Shown here: one piece after another, positions 8,839 through 17,874 of the stretch | How positions within the stretch are numbered: position 1 is the first letter of the stretch | Layout of the letters: each line of letters begins with the position of its first letter | Source of the DNA: Vibrio aestuarianus | Lineage (GTDB): Bacteria; Pseudomonadota; Gammaproteobacteria; Enterobacterales; Vibrionaceae | Direction: 5' to 3' | Assembly (NCBI RefSeq): GCF_012395185.1 | Contig: NZ_JAAZTU010000023.1 | Coordinates: 1-64,000 of the forward strand | DNA length: 64,000 bases | The notes under the pieces: generated by a model | Told to the model about the DNA's origin: nothing | The model's input: only the letters and a program-made list of their open reading frames with translations | The model's database searches: none | Program-made: the position numbers and the translations under genes

Positions 8839-9387
8839 TTATTGGTTTTTCTCTCTGAAGGTGATTTGTTTTTCAATTTTTGCTTTTGCTTCTTGGCAGC
8901 GTTTAAGTCGTTGCTCGGCGGTTATCAATGCCTGTTGTGCTTGTTGCTGATTAAAGGCAGAGGTTTGTCGCAAACTAAGTTCTTTATCTCTGACCATATC
9001 CATCAAACGTCGCTCCCACTCTTGGTGCTGTGCAAGCTCTTGATATAAGGCATTAATTGGTTTTCGGTAGTAGCTACTATGTTTGGGTTCGCTTTTTCTA
9101 ATTGATAGGGTAGAGATTTCTCTTTGTATCGCTGAAATTTGGGCCAGTAAACGTTCGGTCAGGTATTCGGCGCGTTGGCTTGTTAAACGATTCGTTTCTT
9201 GCTCGCGCATGATGGAATCATAAGTCGACTGTGTTTCCAGCACACAAGGTACTAATAAATGAGCTTTGCAACGAAACAGTCGCTCATCGAATAAAACGTG
9301 GTGATGTTCACCGCGAGAACGGTCAACTTGCGCAGCCTGCTGTTTAAGCTCATCGATTAAGGTCTTAAGCTTTGAAAAATGATTCAT
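8839..9387 (-). CDS. priC: Primosomal replication protein N'' (PriC)
   Basis: PriC helps reload DnaB at stalled forks by binding SSB and forked DNA. The protein (182 residues from MNHFSKLKTLIDELKQQAA) is highly helical and charged, with the family pattern FDERLF near residue 35 and a positive C-terminus rich in Lys/Arg. The start at 9387 overlaps the preceding stop as ATGA, and rsmS follows after one base, so the three genes form one translationally coupled unit. A start five codons upstream is possible. Confidence 0.88.
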   Translation of the reverse strand: MNHFSKLKTLIDELKQQAAQVDRSRGEHHHVLFDERLFRCKAHLLVPCVLETQSTYDSIMREQETNRLTSQRAEYLTERLLAQISAIQREISTLSIRKSEPKHSSYYRKPINALYQELAQHQEWERRLMDMVRDKELSLRQTSAFNQQQAQQALITAEQRLKRCQEAKAKIEKQITFREKNQ

Positions 9388-10163
9388 AAGGTGACAAACC
9401 ATGCGTCATAGGCGAGTTTAAGCGCGAGAACACTGACCACGCTAACAAATACAGGGCGAATAAATTTAGCCCCAAAGCGAATGGCGGAATGTGCGCCAAC
9501 AAATGCTCCAGCCATTAAGCAAACCCCCATGGTTAGGCCTAAAACCCAATCGATATGGCCCAATATAGCAAAAGTCACCAATGAGGTAAGGTTACTGGTG
9601 AAATTCATCGCCTTTGCCAACCCAGAAGCAAGTAATATATTCAGTCGATACAAAGCCATTGAACTAACGGTCCAGAATGCCCCCGTCCCGGGGCCGGCAA
9701 GGCCGTCATAAAACCCTAGTGTTAAGCCTTGAATATATTGTTTCTTATGTAAAGTCGGGCAAGGTTGCGGGCTGACATTTTGCTTCGCATCTGGCGTTTT
9801 ATGCCAAATCGTATAAACCGCTGCCGCCAAGATAATCAGTGGTAGCACTTTTTGTAGCCAATCAGTACTAATGGCATCAACCGCAAAGGTGCCAATAACC
9901 GCGCCAATAAATGTCGCCACAAAGGCTCGTAGCCAGCAGCGAGGTTGGAATAGTTTTTTGCGGTAGTAGGTGAAAGCTGCGGTCGATGAAGCAAAGGTAG
10001 CAGCTAGCTTATTAGTACCCAATGCAATGTGTGGTGGTAGACCAATAGACAGCAATGCAGGTACGGTTAGCATGCCGCCCCCGCCTGCGACAGCATCAAT
10101 AAACCCCGCCACAAAGGCGACGAGTGCTAATACAACCAACATGGTTGGTTCAACAAGTTCCAT
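9384..10163 (-). CDS. TSUP-family (TauE/SafE, YfcA-like) membrane permease
   Basis: A 259-residue inner-membrane protein with about eight hydrophobic segments and the two TauE/SafE repeats. Typical motifs are FVAGFIDAVAGGGGMLTVPALL at the N-terminus, LGTNKLAATFASSTAAF, and the second repeat GFYDGLAGPGTGAFW. TSUP proteins export or import sulphur-containing or small organic anions; YfcA itself has no firmly known substrate. It is the first gene of the unit with priC and rsmS, whose start codon overlaps its stop. Confidence 0.88.
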   Translation of the reverse strand: MELVEPTMLVVLALVAFVAGFIDAVAGGGGMLTVPALLSIGLPPHIALGTNKLAATFASSTAAFTYYRKKLFQPRCWLRAFVATFIGAVIGTFAVDAISTDWLQKVLPLIILAAAVYTIWHKTPDAKQNVSPQPCPTLHKKQYIQGLTLGFYDGLAGPGTGAFWTVSSMALYRLNILLASGLAKAMNFTSNLTSLVTFAILGHIDWVLGLTMGVCLMAGAFVGAHSAIRFGAKFIRPVFVSVVSVLALKLAYDAWFVTL

Positions 10164-10217
10164 GAATAAAATAGGCCCTAAGTTATTGGATGAAAAGGCG
10201 CAACCTTGAAGCCTTAA

Positions 10218-12293
10218 TTAATATTCGATATTTCGTTTAAAGGGTGGCAAAGAGTCGAGTAGTGACTTGCCATAGCGTTTGGACACAATGCGTCGGTCAA
10301 GGATGACGACTCTACCAGAATCTCTTTCTTTACGCAGCAATCTACCCACTGCTTGAATCAGCTTTTTGCTAGCCTCTGGCACGGTAATTTGCATAAAAGA
10401 GTTTCCTCCCCGTTTTTCAATATATTCTGCATGCGCTTGCTCGACGGGGGAAGTCGGAACCGCAAAAGGTATTTTAGTGATCACCAAGTTTTCTAACAGC
10501 TCTCCCGGTAAGTCCAAACCTTCCGAAAAGCTACTCGTTCCAAATAACACACTTGTTTTTGCGCACTGCACTAGCATTTTATGTTTATTTAGAATTTCTG
10601 AGCGCGATGAATCGCCTTGTATTTGTAAGGCCCAACCTTTTTTTACAAAATCGGCTGCCAGTTTTTCTGCTACTTCACGCATTTGCCAATAAGAGGCAAA
10701 CAATACCAAGTTAGCTTTACCATCGGTAATAAATTCCGGTAAACGTTCGACAAGATAATCAGTAAATTCTTTGGCTTGAGGTTCGACACGCATAGTAGGG
10801 ATCAACAACTCAGCTTGACCTTGGTAGTCAAAAGGAGAAGCTAAGGCCAAAAAGCGTGTGCCGTCTTCAGCTTTTTCGCTGATCCCCGCTTGTATGCAGA
10901 AGTAGCTAAATGAATTGAGTGCTCGCATCGTCGCTGAGACTAAAATAGCGCCTATGCAACGGCTCCAAATTTGTTTATCCAGTTGCCAACCTATTTCAAG
11001 GGGCGAAACACTAACAACAAAGTCACCGTCCCGTTCTGGGTGTAGTTCTAGCCAGCGAGCTAAGGGGGCTCCTTTTTCTCGTTGAGGTTCAGCCATTAAT
11101 GCCCAAACTTGTGCCAAGTTATCTAATCTTTGACTATAAAAACCGAGTTCGGTCAATGCTGGCTCGGCAATTCTGGCGGCCAGTTCGCCTTCCTTTACGC
11201 GCTCTCCAATAAGGTCCGCTATTTTTGCTAGTGACTGATTCGCTTTTTGTGAGAGCTTTTTTAGATCTTTTGATTCGGTTTCAAGCCATTGTGGAAGTTC
11301 ACCGTGCTCGAATCGATAGCGTTTTTCTACAAATTGTTCAGGAACAAACTGTTTCGCCAGTTGGTTTAAGCTTGGGATCAACTGCTGAATGGATTCTTGT
11401 AGCTCGTTTCTAAAACGAGCTACTCGTCTTTCTTCTGCTAAATTAGCAAACTTGGTGACCGACTGGTTGAGCTTTTCCAACCAACTTGCCGCCCCTTTTA
11501 AACTGGCCGATGCCGATGCATGGTCACGGGCCACGTGAGGTAGGTGATGCGCTTCATCAAAAATATAAATAGTATTTTCAGGCTCGGGCAGAATAACGCC
11601 ACCTCCTAGATCAGCATCAGCCATCACTAAACTGTGGTTTGCGATGATGACATCAGCTTTGTCGAGCTCTGAGCGGGCTTTTTGAAAAGGGCAATCCCTG
11701 TGACCTGGGAAACTACCATTACAACTATGCTTATCGCTAACAATTAAACGCCACAGTTCATCTTTTATCGCCTTTGGCCATGAATCTCTATCGCCATCCC
11801 ATTTACCTTTGGTCAATCTATCGTACAAAGTGGCTAAAAGGTCGATATCTTTTTTCTGCGGTTTGGTTTCGAAAAGCGCAATTTGGCTTTCATTTTCGCC
11901 ACATGCTGCTGCCAGTTTTTCAGCGCAGCAGTACCGTTGTCGACCTTTTGCCAAAATAAAAGAAAATTCGCGGTCAGTAATACGGCGAAATAGAGGTAAG
12001 TCTTTACTAACCAACTGTTCTTGTAGTGCAACAGTTGCCGTTGAGATCACAACTTTTCTATTGTTTAACACCGCAACAGGGATAGCCGCCATTAAATAAG
12101 AGAGTGATTTGCCAATACCAGTGCCAGCCTCTGCGACCAAAATTCGATTTGATTTGTGATATGAACCACAAAGCGTTTTGGTAATTTCTGCGACGAGGAA
12201 GTTTTGGCCACGGCGAGGAATGAAATTTTCCAATTGAAATTGCAGGTTTTGATAACTGGTGCGAATGGATTGTTGGATTTTGGTAGTAAGCAT
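10218..12293 (-). CDS. dinG: ATP-dependent DNA helicase DinG
   Basis: DinG is a 5'-to-3' superfamily 2 helicase with an iron-sulphur cluster that clears R-loops and blocked forks. From 12293 it has 691 residues. Visible are Walker A AEAGTGIGKSLSYLMAAIP, the cluster cysteines (in RQRYCCAEKLAAAC and in SCNGSFPGHRDCPF), IIANHSLV, the DEAH box YIFDEAHHLPH, the SATMR motif, and the C-terminal SFSEGLDLPG and QAVGRLLRKERDSG motifs. The start is taken as MLTTKIQQSIR with AGG nearby; a start twelve codons upstream is less likely. A separate transcript, divergent from the porin gene. Confidence 0.95.
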   Translation of the reverse strand: MLTTKIQQSIRTSYQNLQFQLENFIPRRGQNFLVAEITKTLCGSYHKSNRILVAEAGTGIGKSLSYLMAAIPVAVLNNRKVVISTATVALQEQLVSKDLPLFRRITDREFSFILAKGRQRYCCAEKLAAACGENESQIALFETKPQKKDIDLLATLYDRLTKGKWDGDRDSWPKAIKDELWRLIVSDKHSCNGSFPGHRDCPFQKARSELDKADVIIANHSLVMADADLGGGVILPEPENTIYIFDEAHHLPHVARDHASASASLKGAASWLEKLNQSVTKFANLAEERRVARFRNELQESIQQLIPSLNQLAKQFVPEQFVEKRYRFEHGELPQWLETESKDLKKLSQKANQSLAKIADLIGERVKEGELAARIAEPALTELGFYSQRLDNLAQVWALMAEPQREKGAPLARWLELHPERDGDFVVSVSPLEIGWQLDKQIWSRCIGAILVSATMRALNSFSYFCIQAGISEKAEDGTRFLALASPFDYQGQAELLIPTMRVEPQAKEFTDYLVERLPEFITDGKANLVLFASYWQMREVAEKLAADFVKKGWALQIQGDSSRSEILNKHKMLVQCAKTSVLFGTSSFSEGLDLPGELLENLVITKIPFAVPTSPVEQAHAEYIEKRGGNSFMQITVPEASKKLIQAVGRLLRKERDSGRVVILDRRIVSKRYGKSLLDSLPPFKRNIEY

Positions 12294-12808
12294 AGTTGGA
12301 CCTAAATTGCGGAAATCCGATGGTAGCACACTTTGCTAAAGTATACGCAGTTCACGAAATCGTATGCTTTTCAATTAAATCTAGATCTCCTTCACAAAAA
12401 AAAACTGAACCTTCAGGAACTTATATTTAATTTAGGTTGTGAAACATATAAAACTACGCCTTGGTCCATTCTGTGGTTTTTTATTCTAAATATATGGAAA
12501 TCACACTGATTTACTAGTCAATAACTCTTATGTTAAATTTTTATTATCATTTATATTTTGTGATATTTAGGCTTGTAAGTCACTCGCGTTTTTATGAAAA
12601 TTAAGTGTAATTCATTGTTTTTATTGTAATTTACAAAAAATTAGGTTTATTTTTTAGGATATTTGACATGCAGGATAATCTTTTGCAATCTAGCTCTCGA
12701 GATTTAATGGCGGTGATGAACTAAATTGAAATTTAGAAGTTGCCATCAAAAACAACATAAGGGAACCGGACAAGGAATTCCCATACTAAGAAAAGGCAGT
12801 GGATTATT
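12294..12808 (+). promoter_or_regulatory. Long AT-rich porin leader region
   Basis: This 515-base gap is strongly AT-rich with runs of A and T, as expected for a porin promoter controlled by H-NS, ToxR and CRP in Vibrio. No perfect CRP site was found; only half sites such as TGTGA (12560 area) and TCACA (12497 area) are seen. An 18-codon reading frame lies at 12668-12724. GGGAA (about 12760) and TTCCC (12777) flank the last 30 bases before the RBS and may form a small hairpin. Confidence 0.45.
12668..12724 (+). CDS. Possible 18-residue leader peptide upstream of the porin
   Basis: ATG to TAA encodes MQDNLLQSSSRDLMAVMN. AGGA lies eight bases upstream of the ATG. It sits 84 bases before the porin start in an otherwise non-coding leader. 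It may be chance: short frames are common in AT-rich DNA and no similarity is known to me. Confidence 0.2.
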   Translation: MQDNLLQSSSRDLMAVMN

Positions 12809-13813
12809 ATGAAAAAGACTCTATTAGCATTAGCAGTTATGGCTGCAGCTGGTTCAGCTCAAGCTGGTAACCTTTACGACAACGATGTAACTTCAGTAAA
12901 CATCTCTGGTGAAGTTGATACAGTGCTTAAACAGCTAACGACTAAATCAGGTGGCACTAAAGTTACTGATAATGATGCTCAAGTTACAGCGTGGGCTAAT
13001 GCACAGTTTGATATCGATCATAAACTTTCTGATTCAGTAACAGCTTTTGGTTCATTCGAAGTTGAAGCAGATAACGGTGAAAATGTAAAAGTTGATGACG
13101 CAAGAATCGGCTTTAAAGGCGACTTTGGTAAATTTACATTTGGTGAAACTGGAGCTGCTTATGGCATCCTAGAGAAAGCTGAGTTAACTAATGAAGGTGC
13201 TGATACTGACGTTGTTTATGATACGACTGAATCAGCTGGTCACGGAATTCGCTACGATATCACGGTCTTAGATAGTCTAGCTCTTGCGGCTGATTACCAA
13301 ACAAACAAAGATGAAAATAAAGATGCTGATTGGTCTATTTCTGCTGATTACGCAGTAGCGGGCTTCACTATTGGTGCTGCATACTTCCAAGGGGATGAGT
13401 CTGCAGGGTATGATTCTACATCTGTAGGTGTTTCTGCATCTTACGAAATAGAAGGTTTCTACGTTGCCGCTACATATACAGACTACAAAGGTCAAGGTGA
13501 TGTAAACGTTGAGGGTGGTGAAAGTACTGCATCGCTTGGTGATCACGATGGTAACTCTGCTGCTCTAGCTATGTCTTACTCTTGGGATGCTTACAAAGTT
13601 TATGGCGCATACCAAACCATCATGGCAGACAAAACAACATCAGGTGCTAGCATTGATGCTGACTTAGATAACTGGTACATCGGTTTCGAATACGCAGTGA
13701 TGAGCAATTTAACAGCATTTGTTGAATACAATGGTGCTGAACTTTCTGGCAGTGATGTTGTTAAAAAGCAAGAAGCTGATTTTGCTGCTCTAGGTCTATA
13801 CCTAACGTTCTAA
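12809..13813 (+). CDS. ompT: Outer-membrane general porin, OmpT/OmpU type
   Basis: A 334-residue Gram-negative porin for passive diffusion across the outer membrane. The signal peptide MKKTLLALAVMAAAGSAQA is followed by a mature start (GNLYDNDVTSVNISGEVD) and amphipathic beta strands, with a C-terminal strand ending LYLTF whose terminal Phe is the BAM signal. The family motif RIGFKGDFGKFTFGETGAAYG is present. Its place between dinG and the DUF2057 gene is where V. cholerae keeps ompT, which is why I give that symbol; sequence alone cannot separate OmpT from OmpU. The loops are acidic (many Asp/Glu), which fits cation preference. Confidence 0.75.
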   Translation: MKKTLLALAVMAAAGSAQAGNLYDNDVTSVNISGEVDTVLKQLTTKSGGTKVTDNDAQVTAWANAQFDIDHKLSDSVTAFGSFEVEADNGENVKVDDARIGFKGDFGKFTFGETGAAYGILEKAELTNEGADTDVVYDTTESAGHGIRYDITVLDSLALAADYQTNKDENKDADWSISADYAVAGFTIGAAYFQGDESAGYDSTSVGVSASYEIEGFYVAATYTDYKGQGDVNVEGGESTASLGDHDGNSAALAMSYSWDAYKVYGAYQTIMADKTTSGASIDADLDNWYIGFEYAVMSNLTAFVEYNGAELSGSDVVKKQEADFAALGLYLTF

Positions 13814-13836
13814 TCAGAATTGAAACGTCATATAAT

Positions 13837-13864
13837 AAAACCAGCGCATTGCGCTGGTTTTTTA
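13837..13864 (+). terminator. Porin gene terminator
   Basis: CCAGCGC-ATT-GCGCTGG (13841-13857) is followed by seven T residues, 28 bases after the stop. Confidence 0.85.
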
Positions 13865-13899
13865 GTTTATAGTTAAATGTGAAAACAGGGAAAGGATAG

Positions 13900-14499
13900 A
13901 TGAAGAAAGTACTGATGCTATTGATAACTCTTACTCCATGCTTAGTTTCAGCTGCAAATTTGAGCGTAGCTAATGGCATTGATATACATACCATTAACGG
14001 TAAAACAGTGGAAAAAATCGATGCTAGAACATATTCATTAATTGAAGGTAGTAATCAGCTTGCGGTTACCTTTTCTGGTAAATTATCGAATGGACCAAAA
14101 TCTGAATATTTGAGCACAAAGCCTTATGTGCTTTTATTTGAAGTAACATCAGACGATGTTGATCTTACATTAATTAGCCGAAGATTTAAGGATGTAGAAA
14201 AGGCAATAGACAACGACATGCCTATTTTTGATATTCGTTCAAATGGTTCTGAGCTATCATCCCAACAAGAATTGTTGCCTCCTGTTAGTGATTATTTACC
14301 TTATGCAAATGTTCCGCTCTTAGTAACAGCTTATAATCAAAATAATAAAATTAGCTTTTCTAACGGTGAATTAGAAAATGTTGCTGAGCTAGCTGAAGGA
14401 AAAGATGCGACCGTGGTAGATAAATTGAAAAATTTATATCTTGAAGCGAATACCGAACAACGCAAAACGTTCCGTAAATGGATGATCGACCAAGAATAA
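13900..14499 (+). CDS. DUF2057 (UPF0319, YccT/CsgI-like) secreted protein
   Basis: A 199-residue exported protein with a cleavable signal peptide (MKKVLMLLITLTPCLVSA). The mature part carries the family pattern NGIDIHTINGKTV...IEGSNQLAVTFSGKL. E. coli YccT, renamed CsgI, restrains curli assembly; whether the Vibrio version acts on an amyloid is not known. It sits alone between the porin terminator and the bidirectional terminator shared with ychJ. An RBS-like AAAGGA lies nine bases before the ATG. Confidence 0.8.
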   Translation: MKKVLMLLITLTPCLVSAANLSVANGIDIHTINGKTVEKIDARTYSLIEGSNQLAVTFSGKLSNGPKSEYLSTKPYVLLFEVTSDDVDLTLISRRFKDVEKAIDNDMPIFDIRSNGSELSSQQELLPPVSDYLPYANVPLLVTAYNQNNKISFSNGELENVAELAEGKDATVVDKLKNLYLEANTEQRKTFRKWMIDQE

Positions 14500-14514
14500 T
14501 CGACCTCAATGATT

Positions 14515-14544
14515 AAAACGCCACCCTCTCTAGTGTGGCGTTTT
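14515..14544. terminator. Bidirectional terminator between DUF2057 gene and ychJ
   Basis: AAAACGCCAC (14515-14524) and GTGGCGTTTT (14535-14544) form a perfect 10-bp stem with A and T tracts on both sides, between convergent genes. Confidence 0.8.
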
Positions 14545-14549
14545 ATCTT

Positions 14550-15017
14550 TTAAGCACAACATTTTTTAAACTTCTTACCGCTACCACACCGGCACGGGTC
14601 ATTTCTGCCAATTTTGCTTTGCTGGTATTGCTCAGGAAATTGACCATCGATATAAAACCAAAGGCCGTTATGTTTGATAAAACGAGAACGTTCTTCTAAG
14701 CAAAATTGTTGGTTATCTTGCTCAAAGTAAGCTTTAAAATGGACAAACCCTTCATCAGCATGGTTGCCTGATGTCGTATCAACAACCTCTAAGCCACACC
14801 AGTTGCTATTAATCGATTGTTCGATTTCAGTGCGCTGGCGCTCTGCTTGGCAGCTAGGGTGGTAAGTTGCGATGACAAAATCGACTAAACCAAGCACATG
14901 AGCGCTGTAACGTGCGCGCATCAGTTGTTCAGGGTGAATAGGTAAGCTGTGGTTATCATGAATGGGCTTACAGCATTTTTCATAACTGGCGACATTACCG
15001 CAGTAACAGGTTGTCAT
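14550..15017 (-). CDS. ychJ: YchJ family protein with SEC-C zinc motif (UPF0225)
   Basis: A 155-residue protein with cysteine clusters at both ends: CYCGNVASYEKCC at the N-terminus and the SEC-C motif NDPCRCGSGKKFKKCC at the C-terminus, which binds zinc. The middle has the YchJ signature (PEQLMRARYSAHVLGLVDF). The SEC-C tail matches that of SecA and suggests ribosome or protein contacts, but no reaction is established. Length is that of the family. Confidence 0.9.
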   Translation of the reverse strand: MTTCYCGNVASYEKCCKPIHDNHSLPIHPEQLMRARYSAHVLGLVDFVIATYHPSCQAERQRTEIEQSINSNWCGLEVVDTTSGNHADEGFVHFKAYFEQDNQQFCLEERSRFIKHNGLWFYIDGQFPEQYQQSKIGRNDPCRCGSGKKFKKCCA

Positions 15018-15112
15018 TTCAATCTCTACAATTGGGTTTACACAACGCCGAAGTGTAGAGATTAACAGGTGAAGTGTCTAGGATATGCTTCGATTGAGAG
15101 CATACAACCCGA

Positions 15113-16327
15113 TTATGCGCTGGCTGTAAATAAGTCTGCTGTCCATTTAACCGCTTCATCATAGCAAGCAGCAATATCTTCGTCGCTCAGCTTTAGCTGT
15201 TGTGCAATTTGAGTAACAGTATCCCACTGCGCGTGTTCATAAGCTTTTGTGAGGTTAAGAAGTTGACCTAACACGCCTTTTCCTTGAGTCAGCGCTAACT
15301 TGACCTCTTCTTCAATCGGCATCTCGTCCATTATACTTTCGAGTGATTGATCAAGCAGGCTATCTAGTAGTGAAAACATGCCAGTTAAAAAGCCTGCACC
15401 GGGCGCTAAGGTCAATTTAGCTTTCACTGCAACGAGCTCGCAATATCTGGCTCGTTGGATAGACAGACCATAAAGGTAGTCAGGTTTTGACTCTTGGGTA
15501 GACGCTATCGCGACTAAAGAAACAAACTTGCGTAAGCGCTGCTCACCGAGGTACACCAAAGCTTGCTTAAATGAATGTATTTTTGCGCATACCATTGCCG
15601 ATGAATTAACAAAAGTTAAAAGCTTATATGACAGCGTTACATCAGTGGCGACCAAGCTTTCTATGGCCGAATAATCAAGATCTTGTTTCGCTATTTCTTT
15701 AAATAGCTGAACGACGGTCAGAAACGAGGGCTCTAATGCTTTACGCTGTAGTAATTCTGGCTTGCTAAAGAAATAGCCTTGAAAGTATTTAAAACCAGCA
15801 GACTTTGCCTGTTCAAATTCTTGGTATGTTTCTACCTTTTCAGCTAGGAACGCAATTTTAGTCGCGCCTAACTTTTTAATAAAAAGTTTCGCCTTTTCAA
15901 TCGGTATTATTCGAATATCAAATTTTATAATAGAAACATAAGGCAAGAAGGGTAGCCATTCTTTGCGCGGAACAAAATCATCCAACGCAATTTGGTAACC
16001 TAAATGGGCAATTTTTTTGATCGCTTCCAGTAACTCTGCGGTTGGTTGGCAGTCTTCTAACACTTCGACAACCAAGCTACCTGCTGGAAATAGTGTCGGG
16101 ACTTGATTGATAAGGCTTTGATAAGGAAAATTAACAAATCCTAGGCGATCACCGAGGGTCTCGTAATGAGTCGATAAGAAATGGTCAGATAGTAAACGGC
16201 TGGTCGCTAAATCAGGATCAATATCCGGAAATGTATTTTTTGGTCCATCCCTAAAAAGTAACTCATAACCTATGGTTTCGCGGTCACTATTTAGTATAGG
16301 CTGCCTGGCAACATACGAATATTTCAA
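15113..16327 (-). CDS. EAL-HDOD signalling protein with degenerate EAL domain
   Basis: A 404-residue protein with an N-terminal EAL-type domain (about 1-195) and a C-terminal HDOD domain (about 200-390). The EAL motif reads ELL in IGYELLFRDG; the DDF motif is kept (LDDFVPRKEW) but without the usual GTG. The catalytic set therefore looks incomplete and c-di-GMP hydrolysis is doubtful; such YuxH-type proteins often act as effectors in motility or surface attachment. The start codon is TTG at 16327, with AAGAG eight bases upstream; no ATG fits. It is a single gene. Confidence 0.8.
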   Translation of the reverse strand: MKYSYVARQPILNSDRETIGYELLFRDGPKNTFPDIDPDLATSRLLSDHFLSTHYETLGDRLGFVNFPYQSLINQVPTLFPAGSLVVEVLEDCQPTAELLEAIKKIAHLGYQIALDDFVPRKEWLPFLPYVSIIKFDIRIIPIEKAKLFIKKLGATKIAFLAEKVETYQEFEQAKSAGFKYFQGYFFSKPELLQRKALEPSFLTVVQLFKEIAKQDLDYSAIESLVATDVTLSYKLLTFVNSSAMVCAKIHSFKQALVYLGEQRLRKFVSLVAIASTQESKPDYLYGLSIQRARYCELVAVKAKLTLAPGAGFLTGMFSLLDSLLDQSLESIMDEMPIEEEVKLALTQGKGVLGQLLNLTKAYEHAQWDTVTQIAQQLKLSDEDIAACYDEAVKWTADLFTASA

Positions 16328-16428
16328 TGCAAAACTCTTTTAATTATTTGATGATTTTAACAGTAGTGATTATAGCTGAATTCCTAACTTTTAATTGCAG
16401 CGATAACACTACAAGATGTGACTAATTT

Positions 16429-17163
16429 CTAACTATCTGATTTAAACTGTCGGGTTTCAAGTTTGAAGCCATTATCAGCATAGACTAAGACTGAGCCTTG
16501 AGTATACCAGTCGCCAAGCACAATCCGCGTTGTTTCTTTATTTAATTGTTTTGTGTGATGAACGTCAGGTCGATGGGTGTGGCCGTGGATCATTAAATCT
16601 ACATTATGCTTACGCATAACATGATCGACCTCTGAAAGCGTAACATCCATAATATCAAGCGATTTCATCTGTTTATCACTATTAATGTCAGATTGAACTT
16701 TGCCAACAATACGCATTTTTAGCGAAAAAGGTAATCGGTTGAAGATCCACTGTAACCAAGGTTGGTGTACTTTCTTGCGATACTGTTGGTATTTTATGTC
16801 TTGAGTGCACAGGGTGTCACCATGCAATACCACGGCTTTTGTGCCATACAGGTTGATAACGTGCTCTTCATCGAGAAGGATAATGCCCGTTTCTTTTGCA
16901 AAACGTTTCCCAAGTAAAAAATCGCGATTACCTTGGGTAAAATAACAAGGGATGCCTCGACCTGTAAGACGGCTAAATTCGGCTTTTATTTGATCCGCAA
17001 AAGGGGAGCCATCATCATCGCCAATCCAAAATTCGAATAGATCACCAAGCACGTACAATGCATCGGCATAAATCGCTTCTTCGCGCATAAAACGTACAAA
17101 ACAGTCGGTAATATCGTGGCGAAAAGGGCTAAGGTGTAAATCAGAAATAAATAGTGTATGCAT
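16429..17163 (-). CDS. lpxH: UDP-2,3-diacylglucosamine diphosphatase
   Basis: LpxH makes lipid X in lipid A synthesis at the inner membrane. The 244 residues carry the metallophosphatase motifs: FISDLHL (Asp8, His10), [11 protein letters not shown] (Asp41), [15 protein letters not shown] and HGHTHRP near residue 195. Length matches E. coli LpxH (240). It follows ppiB with a hairpin between the two. Confidence 0.95.
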   Translation of the reverse strand: MHTLFISDLHLSPFRHDITDCFVRFMREEAIYADALYVLGDLFEFWIGDDDGSPFADQIKAEFSRLTGRGIPCYFTQGNRDFLLGKRFAKETGIILLDEEHVINLYGTKAVVLHGDTLCTQDIKYQQYRKKVHQPWLQWIFNRLPFSLKMRIVGKVQSDINSDKQMKSLDIMDVTLSEVDHVMRKHNVDLMIHGHTHRPDVHHTKQLNKETTRIVLGDWYTQGSVLVYADNGFKLETRQFKSDS

Positions 17164-17164
17164 A

Positions 17165-17194
17165 ATTAAAATTAAGGAGCGCCAAGCGCTCCTT
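17165..17194 (-). terminator. Hairpin/terminator between ppiB and lpxH
   Basis: AAGGAGCGC-CAA-GCGCTCCTT (17174-17194) is a 9-bp stem. On the minus strand it is followed by AATTTTAATT, a weak U-tract, right before the lpxH start, so it probably attenuates read-through from ppiB. Confidence 0.55.
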
Positions 17195-17200
17195 CTACCG

Positions 17201-17695
17201 TTACTCTTCGATGGTCGTGCTAGTGATGAATACTTCTTCTAGCGGTACATCTTGGTGCATACCCATAGAGCCAGTGCTAACGCCTTTGATTTTATTTACG
17301 ATGTCCATGCCTTCGATTACTTCGCCAAATACACAGTAACCCCAACCATCTAAGCTTTCTGAGCGGAAGTCCAAGAAGGTGTTGTTGTTCACGTTAATAA
17401 AAAATTGAGAACTTGCTGAATGCGGTTCCATGGTACGAGCCATTGCTAGTGTACCGATTTTGTTGCTCAAGCCGTTATTCGCTTCATTTTTAATCGAAGC
17501 GCGAGTTGCTTTCTCTTTAAGGCCTGAAGTCATGCCACCGCCTTGGATCATGAAACCATCGATAACACGGTGAAATAGGGTGTTATCGTAAAAACCGTCA
17601 CGGCAGTACTGTAGAAAGTTTGCGCTTGTCTCTGGTGCTTTTTCTTCATTAAGTTGAATTTTAATATCACCAAAATTCGTGTGAAGGATGATCAT
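17201..17695 (-). CDS. ppiB: Peptidyl-prolyl cis-trans isomerase B (cyclophilin)
   Basis: Cytoplasmic cyclophilin, 164 residues as in E. coli PpiB, with no signal peptide. The active-site motifs are [14 protein letters not shown] (catalytic Arg), [17 protein letters not shown] and [11 protein letters not shown]. It accelerates prolyl isomerisation in folding proteins. It is divergent from cysS, the usual gamma-proteobacterial arrangement. Confidence 0.95.
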   Translation of the reverse strand: MIILHTNFGDIKIQLNEEKAPETSANFLQYCRDGFYDNTLFHRVIDGFMIQGGGMTSGLKEKATRASIKNEANNGLSNKIGTLAMARTMEPHSASSQFFINVNNNTFLDFRSESLDGWGYCVFGEVIEGMDIVNKIKGVSTGSMGMHQDVPLEEVFITSTTIEE

Positions 17696-17874
17696 GATGG
17701 TTACCTTATATCTATTTTTATTGAAGCACGGATTTTAACTGAACTTTCGACACATTCAAATCAACAAATCTGTTTGTTGTTGGGAATATTCGTCGAGATT
17801 AAGGATGACCTAGCTAGGAGAGAGTTGTTATACTGTGAAACTGTTTTAGTTCAAACCGTTATTAGATAGAGATC

